56,786 nucleotides of DNA from assembly GCF_016429065.1 (NCBI RefSeq), contig NZ_JAELTX010000013.1, positions 1 through 56,786 of the forward strand, in the 5' to 3' direction. A program made the position numbers and the translations under genes. The notes beneath the pieces are model-generated. The model ran no database searches. It worked only from the letters and a program-made list of their open reading frames with translations, and was not told the DNA's origin. Below are positions 1-8,976 of this stretch, in pieces (position 1 is the first letter of the stretch; each line of letters opens with the position of its first letter). Source of the stretch: Pedobacter sp. ASV17 (GTDB taxonomy: Bacteria > Bacteroidota > Bacteroidia > Sphingobacteriales > Sphingobacteriaceae).

Positions 1-686
1 GTAACACCGCCATAAAGTAGCGCTGCGCTACCTTTTAATACTTCCACGGATTCCAACGTACTAGCTTCTGGACTTCCTCCAATACTGGTACGGGCCCCAT
101 TTTTAAAGATGTTATTTGAACCTAGGCTATAACCTCTGGCATAAAAATTTTCCCCTACGCCACCACGGTTGGCACCCAAAGCTACACCATTCACATTCTT
201 CATCACATCCGCAAGCCTATCAGCCTGTTGGTCTTGTATCACTTGACTGGTAATAATTTGCACTGATTGTGGCAAATCTCTCGGAGGAATAGCTACTTTA
301 CCTAATGTGGTTGGCTTTTCGTTAGACGACTTATAGGCATGTACCGCAACTTCATTCAACTGCGAAGCAGATTCTGAAATGGTAATCGTATTCACTTGAT
401 TCTCCCCTTCTTTCACCTGCACATCTATCGAAACGGCTTTAACACCTATCGCAGAAACACGTAACTGATAAGCACCAGGTGTTAGGTTCCTAAAGATAAA
501 ACGTCCGTTTTCATCCGTTTGGGTAGATATAGATTTTAGACTAACCGAGACATTCCCCGCGGCGCTCCCGTCATTGGTTTTAACCATGCCAGAAAGACTA
601 GATTTCATTTTTTGCGCATACGTTACTTCACAAAAGATTGCAAAAAGCGCCCATATAGCTAAAATAGATAGAGTTTTTATTCTCAT
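1..686 (-). CDS. TonB-dependent siderophore receptor, N-terminal part (runs off the window)
   Basis: The first 228 codons are present on the minus strand; the rest lies beyond position 1. The translation starts MRIKTLSILAIWALFA, a Sec signal peptide ending near TYAQ. A carboxypeptidase-regulatory-like beta-sandwich follows (about residues 30-110, with TDENGRFIF), then the plug domain of a siderophore-type receptor (PQSVQIITSQVI, then ESVEVLKGSAALLYGG). The plug wording is typical of FhuA/FoxA-like receptors, so outer-membrane uptake of a ferric siderophore with TonB energy is the likely role; the substrate cannot be read. A consensus Bacteroidota promoter lies just upstream. No iron box was recognised. 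Confidence 0.88.
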   Translation of the reverse strand, partial: MRIKTLSILAIWALFAIFCEVTYAQKMKSSLSGMVKTNDGSAAGNVSVSLKSISTQTDENGRFIFRNLTPGAYQLRVSAIGVKAVSIDVQVKEGENQVNTITISESASQLNEVAVHAYKSSNEKPTTLGKVAIPPRDLPQSVQIITSQVIQDQQADRLADVMKNVNGVALGANRGGVGENFYARGYSLGSNNIFKNGARTSIGGSPEASTLESVEVLKGSAALLYGGV

Positions 687-714
687 TTTTATTTAGATTA
701 ATTCTTAATTGCCG

Positions 715-745
715 CAAAGGTAAAATCGAATCACCTATTTGTCAA
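715..745 (-). promoter_or_regulatory. Bacteroidota-type sigma promoter of the TonB receptor gene
   Basis: Read on the minus strand, TTG (743-745) is followed by 20 bases and then TACCTTTG (715-722). This matches the Bacteroidota consensus TTG-N17-23-TAnnTTTG. It lies 29 bases before the ATG at 686, leaving a short leader. Confidence 0.75.
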
Positions 746-812
746 GGGATTTTTACAATTAAATTAAAACGGAATTAGCGCTACGTTAATGAGACCCTAA
801 TGCGCCAAAAAG

Positions 813-848
813 AAAAAGCGCCTTGAATATTCATCAAGACGCTTTTTA
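813..848 (-). terminator. Rho-independent terminator behind elaA
   Basis: AAAAAGCG and CGCTTTTT close a stem extended by CTTGA/TCAAG around an AT-rich loop. A/T tracts on both sides make it usable in either direction. It sits just past the elaA stop and before the TonB receptor promoter. Confidence 0.7.
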
Positions 849-869
849 CTAAATTTGTTTAACCCTAAA

Positions 870-1322
870 TTATAGGGGGAGTATCATCTCTATATGCGGG
901 ATATCATCTTCCAGATATTCATCGCTGTCTTTTACGAAACCAAAACTTTCATAAAATTTCTTCAGGTATAGTTGCGCCCCAATTCTGATTGGCCGCTTAC
1001 CATGCGTTTCATAAACCTTTTCGATGCTTTTCTCCATCAAGGTAACGCCCGCTCCTATGCCTCTGTATCTCGAATTGGTCAATACACGCCCAATGCTGGC
1101 TTCTGTGAAAGAAACTCCTGCTGGAACTATTCGTGTATAGGCTACAAGGTTATCGCCGTCCCAAGCCATTAAATGGTGGCATTTTAAGTCCTTCCCATCT
1201 AGATCTTGATAGTTGCATTGCTGCTCAATCACGAAGACTTCGCTACGCAAGCTTAATATGGTATATAGCTCCTCTTTGGTGAGGTCATTAAAGTGTTTGT
1301 ATGTCCAGTTAAGTGTTGGCAC
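870..1322 (-). CDS. elaA: ElaA-family GNAT acetyltransferase
   Basis: The 150-residue product closely follows E. coli ElaA in length and wording: LRSEVFVIEQQCNYQDLDG near the N-terminus, then a GNAT core with IGRVLTNSRYRGIGAG (the acetyl-CoA pyrophosphate loop, RxxGxG/A) at about residues 77-92, and the closing FYESFGF. The family transfers acetyl groups from acetyl-CoA, but ElaA's physiological substrate is unknown. The start is GTG at 1320-1322; no ATG fits the conserved N-terminus. It is a single gene with a terminator behind it; ppc upstream on the same strand ends 69 bases away. Confidence 0.88.
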   Translation of the reverse strand: MPTLNWTYKHFNDLTKEELYTILSLRSEVFVIEQQCNYQDLDGKDLKCHHLMAWDGDNLVAYTRIVPAGVSFTEASIGRVLTNSRYRGIGAGVTLMEKSIEKVYETHGKRPIRIGAQLYLKKFYESFGFVKDSDEYLEDDIPHIEMILPL

Positions 1323-1390
1323 TTTTTTAATTTTGAATGAGTAAATGATAGAATAATTGAAATTTCATCTGGGATCGAATCTTCGGACTT

Positions 1391-3973
1391 CTAAGCCAAG
1401 TTTCTACCTGCATTCACAATTCCGTAAACGGTTCTAATGGCCAATTTTTCGTAGGCCTGCTGTTTCTCCTCACTCAAATCGTGCTGCAACCTCTCCAAGG
1501 CAAAATGCTGGATCAACACCGATGGAAGAATGATCTTTTCACGTACCGCAATAGATTTCTTCTCCACCGGATAGTTTTCCATTAATGAACTGTGACCGGT
1601 AAGTTTTAGCAACATCGCTTTAGAAAGCTCAAACTCTGTATGTAATTGTTTCCAGAACGCCCCAAACTTAGGATCATTGGCCAAATAAGCCGTAATCTCA
1701 AAATCAGACTTGCTCATAGACATGATACAGTTATCGACAATGGTTTTAAAGTATCCTGATTGCTGATAAGTTTTTTGCACCTGTTCCCAATGCCCTAAAT
1801 CTTCCTGTGCTTTTAAAGCCGTTCCTACACCGTAGTAGCCGGGTACGTTCTGTTTCAACTGGCTCCATGAAGTTACAAAACCAATGGCCCTTAAATCATC
1901 CAGTTTTAGCTTAGTGCCTGCGTTTCTTTTTACCGGCCTACTGCTAATGGTAATTTTCGACAATAAACTTAATGGCGAAAGCTTCTCCAGGTACTCCAAA
2001 AACAATGGGTCATTACGCAAAGCGATGTACGCATCGTAGCTATCTTTTGCCATTTTGTTCAAGATATCGAAGTTTTCTTTATCTAAAAGCACATTATGCT
2101 TGCTCTTTACGCCCGAAGAGATTCCTGCATTAATTAACTGCTCAATATTAAAGGTAGCACTATCTACAGAGCCATACTGCGAGCTAATGGTTTGCCCCTG
2201 TACGGTAAGTTGAATATTCTTATTGGCAATTTCTTTACCCATTGAAGCATAAAAACGGTGTGTTTTACCACCGCCACGAGCAGGAGGTCCGCCCCTACCA
2301 TCAAAAAAGGCCAATTGAATGTTATGCTCTTCTGCCACTTTGGTTAAAGCTACTTTGGCGGTAAAAATAGACCAGTTGGCCATTAAATAACCACCATCTT
2401 TGGTACTGTCAGAAAAGCCCAACATAATGTGTTGTTTACCGCCTCTTAAAGCCAAATGCTTTTTGTAAAAAGGATGTGTATATAACTTTTCCATGATTTC
2501 GCCAGCACCAGAAAGGTCATTAACCGTTTCAAATAAAGGCACAAAATCAATGCTCAGGTTTTCGGCTTCCCAGCCGTTCCACAAGAACAGTTCCATCAAT
2601 TGCAAAATATCACTTGCTTGTTGACAGTTACTGATGATGAAACGATGGCAAGCCTGCTCACCATTCTTTTGTTGTATATCTTTAATCTCCGCAATGGTTT
2701 GCAAGGCATCCTTAATCAGGTTATCCTGCTCGCCTGCATAAATGATTTTGGCACTTCTTAAAGAAATGGTTTTTAGTTTCTCTTCTTCAGATAGCTCATT
2801 GTAGTTTTCGTTATATAACGAGTTGATCGGCTTTTGCGTTCTGCAATATTCGTGTACTTGGCGCAATACCCTGCTGTCTTGTCTAATATCCAATGAAGCG
2901 AAATAGCAACGATAAAGCTCAACTTTTCTTAACAGATCCTGTACAATGTTGGCAAACAAGCCATCATGATATTTATTTAAGATGGCTACAATATTGTTAA
3001 GGTGTTTAATGATTTCCTCCGAAATATCCTTTTCTTCTATTGAAGAGCTAAAGGCATTTTCATAAAACACTTCCTGAAGTTTATTGATGTCTTCTTCTAC
3101 CCCTCTAAAGGTAATGCGTCTTTTGATGTTCCTAAAATCACGATAGTAACACCTGAACAAAATCTGTCTTAGCAATTTAGACACTTCCAAGGTTGTTTGT
3201 GCTTTTACATTCGGGTTGCCGTCTCTATCACCACCTGGCCAAAATCCCAATTCGACCACCTTTTTAGGATCAATATGGTACTCACTCAACAACTGGTTTA
3301 ATCCCGTTTGGATATTAGCCGCTGCAAAATAAAACACGTTTTCCAGATACCAAGCTAAGCTCATCGCTTCGTCTACCGGTGTCGGTGATTTTTTATTGAA
3401 GAATGGCGTTTTGCCCAATTGTTGCAACAACTGGTTAATGGTAGTGATATCATTAGACTTGATGGCCGCTGTTAGGTCGTTGATAATTCCCAAAACTGGC
3501 CCTGGATAAAACTGTGTAGGGTGGGCTGTAAGCACCAATCTCAGTGAAAACTCCTCTATCAAACGGTCTATCTTCGCATGCAAGTTAGCATCGTCGTTAG
3601 CCTTTAAAAACAAAGCCCTTAAGGAACTCTGCTCATCACTAGTGTTCAGTTTAGTAAAAGACGCGTCTTCCACGGCGTCAAAAAGCACTACTTGTCTTTC
3701 GATATATTGGATAAAACGGAACAACAGGTCAATAATGCTTTCCTCTCCCTTATCTTGAACGTACTTCTCGAAGAACTTCTCAATTAATTCGTTCGGCTTT
3801 TCGTGGTTCTTAATACCGTCTTCGCAGCTCTTGAAAAAAAGCGGCAGTAAGGTTCCGGTATCTTTAATTTTATAAAACGGAAGCGTTAGAAACAAACTGT
3901 TGTACAGCTCGAAACGAGATACAACCTCGTTATTGAAATAATATTCGCGTTGACTGGGTTGATTTAATTGCAT
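1391..3973 (-). CDS. ppc: Phosphoenolpyruvate carboxylase
   Basis: The 860-residue product has the family's length. It carbonates PEP with bicarbonate to oxaloacetate, refilling the TCA cycle. Key signatures are present in divergent form: LTAHPTQ (catalytic His region; usually TAHPTE), GFWPGGDRDGNPNV, GFSDSTKDGGY (usually SDSGKDAG) and FFDGRGGPPARGGG (usually GRGGSVGRGGG). The protein ends GIVNAGRNLA, whereas most PEP carboxylases end MRNTG. These changes are, as far as I recall, shared by Bacteroidota enzymes, so they are lineage features rather than damage. The start ATG at 3973 is the first in frame and gives a natural N-terminus. The gene is monocistronic by layout. Confidence 0.95.
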   Translation of the reverse strand: MQLNQPSQREYYFNNEVVSRFELYNSLFLTLPFYKIKDTGTLLPLFFKSCEDGIKNHEKPNELIEKFFEKYVQDKGEESIIDLLFRFIQYIERQVVLFDAVEDASFTKLNTSDEQSSLRALFLKANDDANLHAKIDRLIEEFSLRLVLTAHPTQFYPGPVLGIINDLTAAIKSNDITTINQLLQQLGKTPFFNKKSPTPVDEAMSLAWYLENVFYFAAANIQTGLNQLLSEYHIDPKKVVELGFWPGGDRDGNPNVKAQTTLEVSKLLRQILFRCYYRDFRNIKRRITFRGVEEDINKLQEVFYENAFSSSIEEKDISEEIIKHLNNIVAILNKYHDGLFANIVQDLLRKVELYRCYFASLDIRQDSRVLRQVHEYCRTQKPINSLYNENYNELSEEEKLKTISLRSAKIIYAGEQDNLIKDALQTIAEIKDIQQKNGEQACHRFIISNCQQASDILQLMELFLWNGWEAENLSIDFVPLFETVNDLSGAGEIMEKLYTHPFYKKHLALRGGKQHIMLGFSDSTKDGGYLMANWSIFTAKVALTKVAEEHNIQLAFFDGRGGPPARGGGKTHRFYASMGKEIANKNIQLTVQGQTISSQYGSVDSATFNIEQLINAGISSGVKSKHNVLLDKENFDILNKMAKDSYDAYIALRNDPLFLEYLEKLSPLSLLSKITISSRPVKRNAGTKLKLDDLRAIGFVTSWSQLKQNVPGYYGVGTALKAQEDLGHWEQVQKTYQQSGYFKTIVDNCIMSMSKSDFEITAYLANDPKFGAFWKQLHTEFELSKAMLLKLTGHSSLMENYPVEKKSIAVREKIILPSVLIQHFALERLQHDLSEEKQQAYEKLAIRTVYGIVNAGRNLA

Positions 3974-4329
3974 CCCGAAAAATAAGTATATTTAGTTTGT
4001 TACAGAAATAAAAATGGATTTTAACGAGTATTTTAATAGACTTTTAATTAAAATCTAAAGTTGTACTCAAAAGCAGATTTTTTTATATTCAAAAAAAGTG
4101 TTACCTTGTACCTATGAAAGGTTAAACACAAATCTTTTAAAAAAATTACAAAAACCTTATTTTAAAGTTTTTGTAAAAAATTGTTAATTTTTTGGGATAG
4201 ACGCCCCTGATCAAAAATCGGGGGCGTTTCTTTTTTAAGCCTATTCTCTAAGGGCTTTTGGCCTCCTGCTAGGTTTTTTCTAAAATTTAATCCTATTTTT
4301 AGTTGACCAATATTTAGCCCGTTTCCATC
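3974..4329. other. AT-rich intergenic region with two hairpins between ppc and the GH9 gene
   Basis: No gene of usable length is seen. The ppc promoter should lie at the left side (minus strand), but no clean TAnnTTTG box is visible. A hairpin with 13-base arms and one mismatch occupies 4146-4176 (arms TTACAAAAACCTT and AAAGTTTTTGTAA), followed by a terminator at 4201-4236. Since no plus-strand gene precedes them, these could close a small RNA or act as an attenuating leader for the gene at 4330. Confidence 0.45.
4201..4236 (+). terminator. Rho-independent terminator-like hairpin
   Basis: ACGCCCC pairs with GGGGCGT across a 13-14-base loop and is followed by TTCTTTTTT. It lies 94 bases upstream of the glycosidase start, in the same orientation, with no recognised gene in front of it. 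Confidence 0.65.
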
Positions 4330-6831
4330 ATGAGAACTTTTTTGCGCTTATCGCTAGCCATTGCCCTATGTATTTTCGCCTTCTTAGCTTTTAAACCTAA
4401 AGAGCAACAAAGTTGGGTAAGGATTAACCTACTAGGCTATCAACCAAAATCCATTAAAGTAGCCGTTTGGGCAAGCAAGGGCACTACCACTCCAAAAAGT
4501 TTCGAACTGATAGAAAAAACCAACGGCAAAACCGTTTACACCTCCAGCAATATCAAAGTCTTTGGTGCCTATGGTCCTTTTGCAAGTGCTGCCCGATTAA
4601 ATTTCTCTGACTTTAAAAAACCTGGACGTTACTACATCAAAGTGGATGATGTGACTTCCCCAGAAGTGATTATTGGCGAAGAAGTGTATCAAAACACGGC
4701 CGATTTTGCATTGCGATACATGCGCCAGCAACGTTGCGGCTATAATCCATTCTTAAAAGACAGTTGCCATACCCACGATGGTTTTGTGGTATATGGTAAA
4801 GAGGGCGGCATTAAAGACAGCACTCATTTTGATGCAGTGGGCGGTTGGCACGATGCCAGCGACTATCTACAATATTCAACCACTACCGCTAATGCTGCTT
4901 ATCATTTGTTGATGGCCTATCGAGATTTTCCAAAAGCTTTTTCCGACCATAAATTAGCGACGGGTCTTGATGGTAAAAATGGCATAGCGGATGTATTGGA
5001 CGAAGCCAGATGGGGTTTAGATTTTTTGATGAAATTGCATCCTTCGGCAAAAATCATGTTCAACCAAGTGGCCGATGACAGGGACCATATCGCCATGCGA
5101 ATCCCAAAGGAAGATAGCCAATACGGAAAAGGCTTTGAACGTCCTTTATATTACATAGACGGAAATCCGCAGCAAAGGGGCAAGTTCATGAACGATACCA
5201 AAGGTACCAGCTCAACCGCAGCTAAATTTGCAAGCGTTTTTGCTCTAGGAAGCGAACTTTATCCAAAAGACAAAAGCTTCACTGAAAAACTTACCGAGAA
5301 ATCGAAAACAGCTTATCAATATGCCCTTAGGAAAAAAGGCGTGACACAAACCGCTTCTGTAAAGTCGCCCTACATTTATGCTGAAGACAATTGGGTAGAT
5401 GATATGGAGTTAGCGCTTGCAAAAGTGGGCGGTTTAAATGGTTATGGAGAAAAAGCACTCGATTCGGCATTCTATTATGCCCTTCAAGAGCCCATTACCC
5501 CTTGGCTTGTAAATGATACTGCCAAACATTACCAATGGTATCCCTTTATCAATTTGGGCCACTATGAACTGGCCAAGCAATCTGAAGGAAACCGCAAGCG
5601 AGAATTGGTAGATTATTACAAACAAGGCATTCAACACGTTTGGAACCGAGCAAAAAACAACGCTTTTTATCGCGGTGTTCCTTTTATTTGGTGCAGCAAC
5701 AACCTTACCGTTGCCTTTGCCATGCAGTGCATGTGGTATAAGCAGTTAAGCGGCGACGGAACTTTCTCTGAATTGGAGCAGGCCAATTTCGACTGGCTTT
5801 TCGGTTGCAATCCATGGGGCACCAGCATGGTTTACGGGCTTCCAAGTTGGGGCGACACGCCTGTTGATCCACATTCGGCCTTTACCCATTTAGGAAAATA
5901 TCCTATTGATGGCGGGTTGGTTGACGGGCCTGTTTACACCAGTATTTATAAGGGCTTAATAGGTATACAATTGACCAAACCTGATGATTATGCTGCTTTC
6001 CAAAGCGATTTGGCGGTTTACCATGATGATTATGGTGACTATAGCACCAATGAGCCAACGATGGATGGCACGGCCTCTCTCGTTTATTTACTGGCCGCTT
6101 ATGACAGCCGAACGAATAAGGAATTTGCCAATTACACCAAAGAATATGGCGCCATTAACAGAGGCGACACTAAAGAGAAACAACTGGCCATTGTTTTTAC
6201 GGGCGACGAATATGCTGACGGGGGACAAAAAATCATCTCTGCATTGGATAAAGAGAAAATCAAAGCTTCTTTCTTCTTCACAGGTAATTTTTATCGCAAC
6301 ACCGCCTTTGCCCCTTTCCTCAAAACCGCAAAAGCAAAAGGCCATTACCTGGGTGCTCACTCTGACCAGCACCTGTTGTATGCCGATTGGAAGAAGCGAG
6401 ATTCGCTATTGGTTACCGAAAAACAATTTAAAGATGATTTGGCGGCTAACTATAAGGCAATGGAGAAGTTTGGCATTACCCAAAAATCAGCGAAATATTT
6501 CTTACCTCCTTATGAATGGCATAACCAAACCATTGCCAATTGGACAGATGATGCGGGTTTAAAACTCATTAATTTTACCCCTGGCACCCGATCTGCGGCT
6601 GATTATACGTATCCAGAATTAGGGAAAGCTTATAGAACCAGCGATGAGATTTACCAGTCTATTATCGATTACGAAAAACAACACACCTTAAATGGTTTTA
6701 TTCTTCTGTTGCATGTAGGTACCGATCCAAGAAGAAAAGACAAGTTTTATGACAAGCTTCCGCAGCTGCTACAGTATCTTAAACAAAATGGCTATAAAGC
6801 GGTTATTGTAAATGAGCTGTTGGGGAATTAA
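4330..6831 (+). CDS. GH9 glycoside hydrolase fused to a polysaccharide-deacetylase (NodB/CE4-like) domain
   Basis: The 833-residue secreted protein begins with a signal peptide or anchor (MRTFLRLSLAIALCIFAFLA). Residues about 28-115 form the Ig-like N-domain of GH9 cellulases (INLLGYQPKS). Residues about 125-600 are the GH9 (alpha/alpha)6 barrel: GGWHDASDY carries the nucleophile-activating Asp pair, DPHSAFTH the substrate-binding His, and YSTNEPTMDG the acid Glu. From about 615 a NodB-type fold follows (AIVFTGDEYADGG, ASFFFTGNF, GAHSDQH with the metal-binding HSxxH). The combination suggests cleavage plus deacetylation of one glycan, but the substrate (beta-glucan, chitin-like or other) is not evident. 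It stands alone, without SusC/SusD neighbours. Confidence 0.88.
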   Translation: MRTFLRLSLAIALCIFAFLAFKPKEQQSWVRINLLGYQPKSIKVAVWASKGTTTPKSFELIEKTNGKTVYTSSNIKVFGAYGPFASAARLNFSDFKKPGRYYIKVDDVTSPEVIIGEEVYQNTADFALRYMRQQRCGYNPFLKDSCHTHDGFVVYGKEGGIKDSTHFDAVGGWHDASDYLQYSTTTANAAYHLLMAYRDFPKAFSDHKLATGLDGKNGIADVLDEARWGLDFLMKLHPSAKIMFNQVADDRDHIAMRIPKEDSQYGKGFERPLYYIDGNPQQRGKFMNDTKGTSSTAAKFASVFALGSELYPKDKSFTEKLTEKSKTAYQYALRKKGVTQTASVKSPYIYAEDNWVDDMELALAKVGGLNGYGEKALDSAFYYALQEPITPWLVNDTAKHYQWYPFINLGHYELAKQSEGNRKRELVDYYKQGIQHVWNRAKNNAFYRGVPFIWCSNNLTVAFAMQCMWYKQLSGDGTFSELEQANFDWLFGCNPWGTSMVYGLPSWGDTPVDPHSAFTHLGKYPIDGGLVDGPVYTSIYKGLIGIQLTKPDDYAAFQSDLAVYHDDYGDYSTNEPTMDGTASLVYLLAAYDSRTNKEFANYTKEYGAINRGDTKEKQLAIVFTGDEYADGGQKIISALDKEKIKASFFFTGNFYRNTAFAPFLKTAKAKGHYLGAHSDQHLLYADWKKRDSLLVTEKQFKDDLAANYKAMEKFGITQKSAKYFLPPYEWHNQTIANWTDDAGLKLINFTPGTRSAADYTYPELGKAYRTSDEIYQSIIDYEKQHTLNGFILLLHVGTDPRRKDKFYDKLPQLLQYLKQNGYKAVIVNELLGN

Positions 6832-6959
6832 TGTGATAATTGGTGAATGGGATGATTAGCTAATTTAAATGGATTAATCGTCTTGCTGGGAAATCATCAT
6901 ATTGGCCAATCATCTCATTTACATATCATCAAAATCGGCATTTTCTAAAAACAAATGTG

Positions 6960-6987
6960 TTGTTTTTCATTGAAATAACTAACTTTG
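6960..6987 (+). promoter_or_regulatory. Bacteroidota-type promoter of the small membrane-protein gene
   Basis: TTG (6960-6962), 17 bases, then TAACTTTG (6980-6987) match the consensus. It shows that the in-frame upstream start at 6957 lies inside the promoter, so translation should start at the ATG at 7005. Confidence 0.8.
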
Positions 6988-7004
6988 CCGCAAAAGTTTT
7001 AAAC

Positions 7005-7187
7005 ATGAGCAATTCAGAAAATAAAAACAATTTTGATTGGGTTTGGTATGTAATTGGTATGGTGGCATTTGTACTTGCTTTTTCTGCCGTTACTACACAT
7101 ATTGGTTATCTTTTCCTAGCAGCTATCATCGGCTTAATTTTCGGTGGTGTTTTCTTGAACAAGATTGTTAAAGGAAGAGAATACTAA
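7005..7187 (+). CDS. Small two-helix membrane protein
   Basis: The 60-residue product (start MSNSENKNNFDWVWYV) has two hydrophobic segments separated by a short turn (about residues 12-30 and 34-52) and a basic tail ending KGREY, so it should sit in the inner membrane as a hairpin. No family was recognised. The start follows the promoter at 6960-6987, giving a leader of roughly ten bases. The DUF2911 gene begins 42 bases after its stop and probably shares the transcript. Confidence 0.7.
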   Translation: MSNSENKNNFDWVWYVIGMVAFVLAFSAVTTHIGYLFLAAIIGLIFGGVFLNKIVKGREY

Positions 7188-7229
7188 TACTGCCAACAAA
7201 ATCAAGATACACAACCAATTTATATTTTG

Positions 7230-7805
7230 ATGAAAAAAGTATGCTTATTAATGCTGCTTTTGGTTGGAGCTTTTGCCGTACAGGCACAAAACGCTTCAGA
7301 CAATGGCGCTATTAACTTCCCAAAAGTTGATGCCAGTCCGTTGGATGTGGTTTATTTTCCTTTAAATGTAACCAAGTCTAAAGACGCTATTGAACCAGTT
7401 GTCCGCGTGCTATATTCTCGTCCTCAAAAAAAGGGAAGAGAAATTTTCGGCGTTTTGGAGCAATTTGACAAAGTTTGGCGTTTAGGGGCAAATGAAAGTA
7501 CCGAAGTGCAATTTTTCAAATCGGTAACCATTGGCGGAAAAAAGGTTAAGGCCGGCAGATACAGTCTGTTTGCAATTCCTAGCAAAGACAAATGGACCAT
7601 CATCATTAACAAGCAAACCGACAAATGGGGAGCTTTTAGTTATGATGAAAAGAACGACGTTTTAAGAACGGATATCCCTGTTGGAAAAGCCGACAAACCC
7701 GTTGAAGCTTTTTCTATAACGTTTGTAGAAACTGCCGAAGGTGCTAATTTAGTAATGGCTTGGGACAATACCCAAACGGTTTTGCCCATTGGCTTTAAGA
7801 AATAA
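7230..7805 (+). CDS. DUF2911 family exported protein
   Basis: The ATG at 7230 is chosen over the TTG codon directly before it. The 191-residue product has a clear signal peptide (MKKVCLLMLLLVGAFAVQAQ) and then the DUF2911 core: VRVLYSRPQKKGREIFG, WRLGANESTEVQF, GRYSLFAIP and WTIIINKQTDKWG. DUF2911 proteins are common in Bacteroidota and have no assigned reaction. A periplasmic or outer-membrane-associated place is inferred from the signal peptide. It lies downstream of the small membrane protein, and a strong bidirectional terminator follows. Confidence 0.85.
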   Translation: MKKVCLLMLLLVGAFAVQAQNASDNGAINFPKVDASPLDVVYFPLNVTKSKDAIEPVVRVLYSRPQKKGREIFGVLEQFDKVWRLGANESTEVQFFKSVTIGGKKVKAGRYSLFAIPSKDKWTIIINKQTDKWGAFSYDEKNDVLRTDIPVGKADKPVEAFSITFVETAEGANLVMAWDNTQTVLPIGFKK

Positions 7806-7823
7806 GAAATTAAAGATCTAAAT

Positions 7824-7856
7824 AAAAAAGGGAGAACTATTGTTCTCCCTTTTTTT
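7824..7856. terminator. Bidirectional terminator between convergent genes
   Basis: GGGAGAAC (7830-7837), loop TATT, GTTCTCCC (7842-7849), with A-run before and T-run after. It overlaps the last codons of the minus-strand anti-sigma-like gene, whose KKGEQ end is encoded by the stem. Confidence 0.88.
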
Positions 7857-8334
7857 GTGCTTTTTTCATGCCTTTTCTCAAATAACTATCTAAGTAAATC
7901 AATAGTAAAACAGCATTTGCAAACAAAACCACCCATAAAACGGTTGGACGTATTTCTATATCTAAACGCACGGTTGACGTGAGTGTCTTAATTTTAACAT
8001 CTGGAGTTACCGTAGCGAAAGCGTAAATAAGCGCTCCCAGCAGCACTACCGTAAAAAACCCACCAATAGTGTAAATAATTCTATGGTCTACCTTGGTTTT
8101 TATGGCCACAGGAGCTATTTCATGCTTTACCTGCTCCATTACGTTACGGGTAAATGACATGGATGGCTCATCAATTTCCAAATGGGTATTTAACTGCTGA
8201 TTGACCATTAACAGCTGTTCGTATAAATCCATCAACGATTGATCTTCCGCCAATTTGCTTTCTATTTCTGCTTGCTCTTTTAGCGAACAAAAACCATCGA
8301 TGTAGTTCCAAAGTTGTTCTTCTTGCTTTGTCAT
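7837..8334 (-). CDS. Membrane anti-sigma-factor-like protein
   Basis: The 165-residue product has a cytoplasmic N-terminal helical region (about residues 1-85; LWNYIDGFCSLKEQAEIESKLAED resembles the start of zinc-less anti-sigma domains), one transmembrane segment near 88-110 and a second near 130-150. The gene overlaps the ECF sigma gene by ATGA, the usual arrangement for a sigma/anti-sigma pair, so it probably holds that sigma factor at the membrane. The HxxxCxxC zinc motif is not visible, so the assignment rests on context and topology. The stop codon lies inside the shared terminator. Confidence 0.7.
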   Translation of the reverse strand: MTKQEEQLWNYIDGFCSLKEQAEIESKLAEDQSLMDLYEQLLMVNQQLNTHLEIDEPSMSFTRNVMEQVKHEIAPVAIKTKVDHRIIYTIGGFFTVVLLGALIYAFATVTPDVKIKTLTSTVRLDIEIRPTVLWVVLFANAVLLLIYLDSYLRKGMKKAQKKGEQ

Positions 8335-8915
8335 ATCAACTCCTTTACTTCTTCTTTTAATAAAAGTTGTAGTTTTTCTTTTAACCTGTGCCTTGCCCTG
8401 TGCAGTTTCACCTTTACCGTATTTGGCTCCATTGCCAAGGCCTGCCCTATTTCCTCTAAGCTCTGTTCTCCCTTATAAAATAAGGTAATAATTGCTGCAT
8501 CATCTGGAAGTAGCATCGAAATGGCTTGGTTCAAATACTTGTAGGTAGATTTTTTCTCTATCGAATCCGCATCAAAACTGCTATCGTTATTCGGCAATTG
8601 CAGCACATGTTCATCATCATCTATAGAGGTGGCATCTAACTTTTTCTTTCTTAAATAAGTCATTGCCGTAGTATAGGTAATAGTATATAGCCAAGTGGAA
8701 AATTTTGAGGTTTGTTTAAATGTTCCCAGAGCTTTATAAGCTTTAATGAAACAATCTTGGGCAATTTCCTCGGCATCTTCCCTGCTCTTGGCAAAGCGCA
8801 GCGCAAGCGTAAAAACAAAGCGCTGATGGCGTTTCACTAAAAGCGCATAGTTGCCGGTATTTCCCGACAAAATGGAATTAATAAGTACCAGGTCTGTTTC
8901 TTCTACTTGCTGCAT
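8331..8915 (-). CDS. ECF-type RNA polymerase sigma factor
   Basis: The product has sigma region 2 (YALLVKRHQRFVFTLALRF, then EEIAQDCFIKAYKAL and FSTWLYTITYTTAMTYLR) and region 4 (ALLPDDAAIITLFYKGEQSLEEIGQAL with the helix-turn-helix up to VKVKLHRARHRLKEKL). I start it at the ATG at 8915 (MQQVEETDLV), because the upstream extension MLICCNPVSKPSV is not sigma-like. It forms an operon with the anti-sigma-like gene through a four-base overlap. A perfect inverted repeat lies 60-90 bases upstream. The stimulus is unknown. Confidence 0.9.
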   Translation of the reverse strand: MQQVEETDLVLINSILSGNTGNYALLVKRHQRFVFTLALRFAKSREDAEEIAQDCFIKAYKALGTFKQTSKFSTWLYTITYTTAMTYLRKKKLDATSIDDDEHVLQLPNNDSSFDADSIEKKSTYKYLNQAISMLLPDDAAIITLFYKGEQSLEEIGQALAMEPNTVKVKLHRARHRLKEKLQLLLKEEVKELI

Positions 8916-8976
8916 GCTTAACCTTATGACGCTGGGTTTTGAGACGGGGTTACAGCAAATTAACAAAAATTTATGG

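Noticed and set aside
5984..6562. 192-codon plus-strand frame within the GH9-deacetylase gene
   Set aside because: Out of frame with the recognised domains; Met/Leu/Pro-rich shadow translation.
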